From: Nostoc sp. TCL26-01
GTDB taxonomy: Bacteria > Cyanobacteriota > Cyanobacteriia > Cyanobacteriales > Nostocaceae
NCBI RefSeq assembly: GCF_013393945.1
Contig: NZ_CP040297.1
Location: 620,001-684,000, forward strand
Direction: 5' to 3'
Length of the DNA: 64,000 nucleotides
Position numbers and translations under genes: made by a program. The notes under the pieces are model-generated. The model saw only the letters and a list, made by a program, of their open reading frames with translations. It made no database searches and was not told the origin of the DNA. Numbering within the stretch: position 1 is the stretch's first letter; each line of letters opens with the position of its first letter. This document shows positions 63,136-64,000 of this stretch, piece by piece.

Positions 63136-64000
63136 ATGGGTGAAAAGCCAACAATAGCAATTTCTCACTTGGGCTGTGAGAAAAATCGGATTGATACAGA
63201 ACATATGTTAGGACTGCTCGTAGAAGCAGGTTATGGTGTAGACACAAATGAAGAATTAGCGGATTACGTCATTGTCAATACTTGTAGTTTTATCGAAGCG
63301 GCAAGAGTTGAATCTGTCAAAACTTTAGTAGAACTAGCAGAGTCAAATAAAAAGATCGTCATTACAGGCTGCATGGCGCAACACTTCCAAGCACAATTGC
63401 TAGAGGAGTTGCCGGAAGCAGTAGCTGTAGTTGGCACAGGCGATTACCATAAGATAGTTAACGTCATTGAACGAGTAGAGCAAGGGGAACGGGTTAAAGA
63501 AATTAGCGCCGAACCTATGTATATTGCCGATGAAAGCACACCGCGCTACCGCACTACTACTGAAGGCGTTGCCTACCTGCGAGTGGCAGAAGGGTGTGAT
63601 TACCGTTGTGCATTTTGCATAATTCCCCACTTACGAGGTAACCAGCGATCACGTACCATAGAATCCATAGTTGCTGAAGCCCAGCAGCTAGTAAAACAAG
63701 GTGTACAAGAAATTATTCTGATTTCCCAAATCACCACCAACTATGGTTTAGACATTTACGGCAAGCCCAAATTAGCAGAATTGTTGCGTGCTTTGGGGAA
63801 AGTTGATGTACCGTGGATCAGGATGCACTATGCTTATCCCACAGGGCTGACCCCAGATGTGATAGCGGCAATTCAGGAAACGCCCAACGTCTTACCTTAT
63901 TTAGATTTGCCCCTACAACATTCTCACCCCGAAGTTCTCCGCGCCATGAACCGTCCCTGGCAAGGGCGTGTCAACGATGAAATTATCGAGCGCCTGAAAA
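63136..64000 (+). CDS. rimO: Ribosomal protein S12 methylthiotransferase, 5' part (cut by window edge)
   Basis: The frame is open from ATG 63136 to the window end (288 codons). The protein begins with the UPF0004 domain (about 5-90: [46 protein letters not shown]). The radical-SAM motif [20 protein letters not shown] follows near residue 155, then [19 protein letters not shown]. These are hallmarks of RimO, which adds a methylthio group to an aspartate of ribosomal protein S12 using two 4Fe-4S clusters. The C-terminal TRAM domain lies beyond the edge. MiaB-type enzymes are excluded by the LGCEKN and GxMAQ pattern. Confidence 0.92.
   Translation, partial: MGEKPTIAISHLGCEKNRIDTEHMLGLLVEAGYGVDTNEELADYVIVNTCSFIEAARVESVKTLVELAESNKKIVITGCMAQHFQAQLLEELPEAVAVVGTGDYHKIVNVIERVEQGERVKEISAEPMYIADESTPRYRTTTEGVAYLRVAEGCDYRCAFCIIPHLRGNQRSRTIESIVAEAQQLVKQGVQEIILISQITTNYGLDIYGKPKLAELLRALGKVDVPWIRMHYAYPTGLTPDVIAAIQETPNVLPYLDLPLQHSHPEVLRAMNRPWQGRVNDEIIERLK

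Noticed and set aside
62999..63247. Minus-strand open frame overlapping rimO
   Set aside because: It lies opposite the clear rimO reading frame and encodes a composition typical of an antisense shadow.
1..64000. tRNA, rRNA or tmRNA genes
   Set aside because: I looked for the GTTCxANxC T-arm pattern and for tmRNA or rRNA signatures and saw no convincing candidate. A covariance-model scan would be needed to be certain.

Overview
The window looks like a chromosomal segment of a filamentous, heterocyst-forming cyanobacterium of the Nostoc/Anabaena group. The evidence is phycoerythrocyanin genes (pecB, pecA, pecC, pecE), a PatA-type heterocyst-patterning protein, psbU, btpA, System II cytochrome c biogenesis genes, an AvaK-type akinete-associated protein, many GCGATCGC (HIP1) octamers, and many 7-bp short tandem repeats (STRR, units such as AGTCATT or GGTCAAT). 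I found no rRNA, tRNA, CRISPR array, phage or intact insertion sequence.

Layout. 0-2.3 kb: the start of a serine acetyltransferase gene (minus strand, cut by the window edge) next to a sirB-cobA siroheme operon. 2.5-7 kb: a degenerate response regulator, patA, a Uma2-type protein and an RluA-family pseudouridine synthase. 7.3-10.6 kb: the pec operon, pecB-pecA-pecC-pecE. The partner gene pecF and the cpc operon that follow in well-studied relatives are not here. Dispersed repeats begin within about 20 bp of the pecE stop. 11-20 kb: a GST, AvaK-like proteins, ccdA-ccs1, and an RnfD-like/DUF2330 gene pair. 20-31 kb: a phosphoribosyltransferase, a GT2-GtrA glycosyltransferase, a GNAT-like gene with an unknown partner, an FHA-domain ABC transporter, an LRR lipoprotein, a Ser/Thr kinase and two small exported proteins. 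31.5-36.1 kb: an NAD operon (pncB-nadD-nrtR-nadE) with a candidate NrtR operator over its promoter. 36.5-47 kb: an unrecognised 53-aa protein, a PAS histidine kinase, an LCP protein, an AI-2E-type membrane protein, a divergent SDR, an RTX-type protein and a DUF2997-DUF1257-ferredoxin cluster. 47-64 kb: a family-10-like glycosyl hydrolase, a DUF512 radical-SAM-like protein, uppP, a DUF3120 protein, psbU, nadB, a CHASE2-PAS-GGDEF cyclase, a VKOR-thioredoxin fusion, btpA and the first part of rimO.

How the genes work together. Several genes serve the photosynthetic apparatus: PEC rods, PsbU, BtpA and c-type cytochrome assembly. NAD metabolism is represented by both salvage (pncB, nadD, nadE, with the regulator nrtR) and de novo synthesis (nadB). 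The sirB-cobA pair and cysE fit sulfur and nitrogen assimilation.

Intergenic DNA is unusually rich in repeats. Besides STRR arrays I see at least four dispersed palindromic families and a MITE-like element with terminal inverted repeats. Some repeats lie inside operons or appear to have been captured by coding sequence (N-termini upstream of nadB and in the gene at 40796-41203, and an internal stretch of the glycosyl hydrolase).
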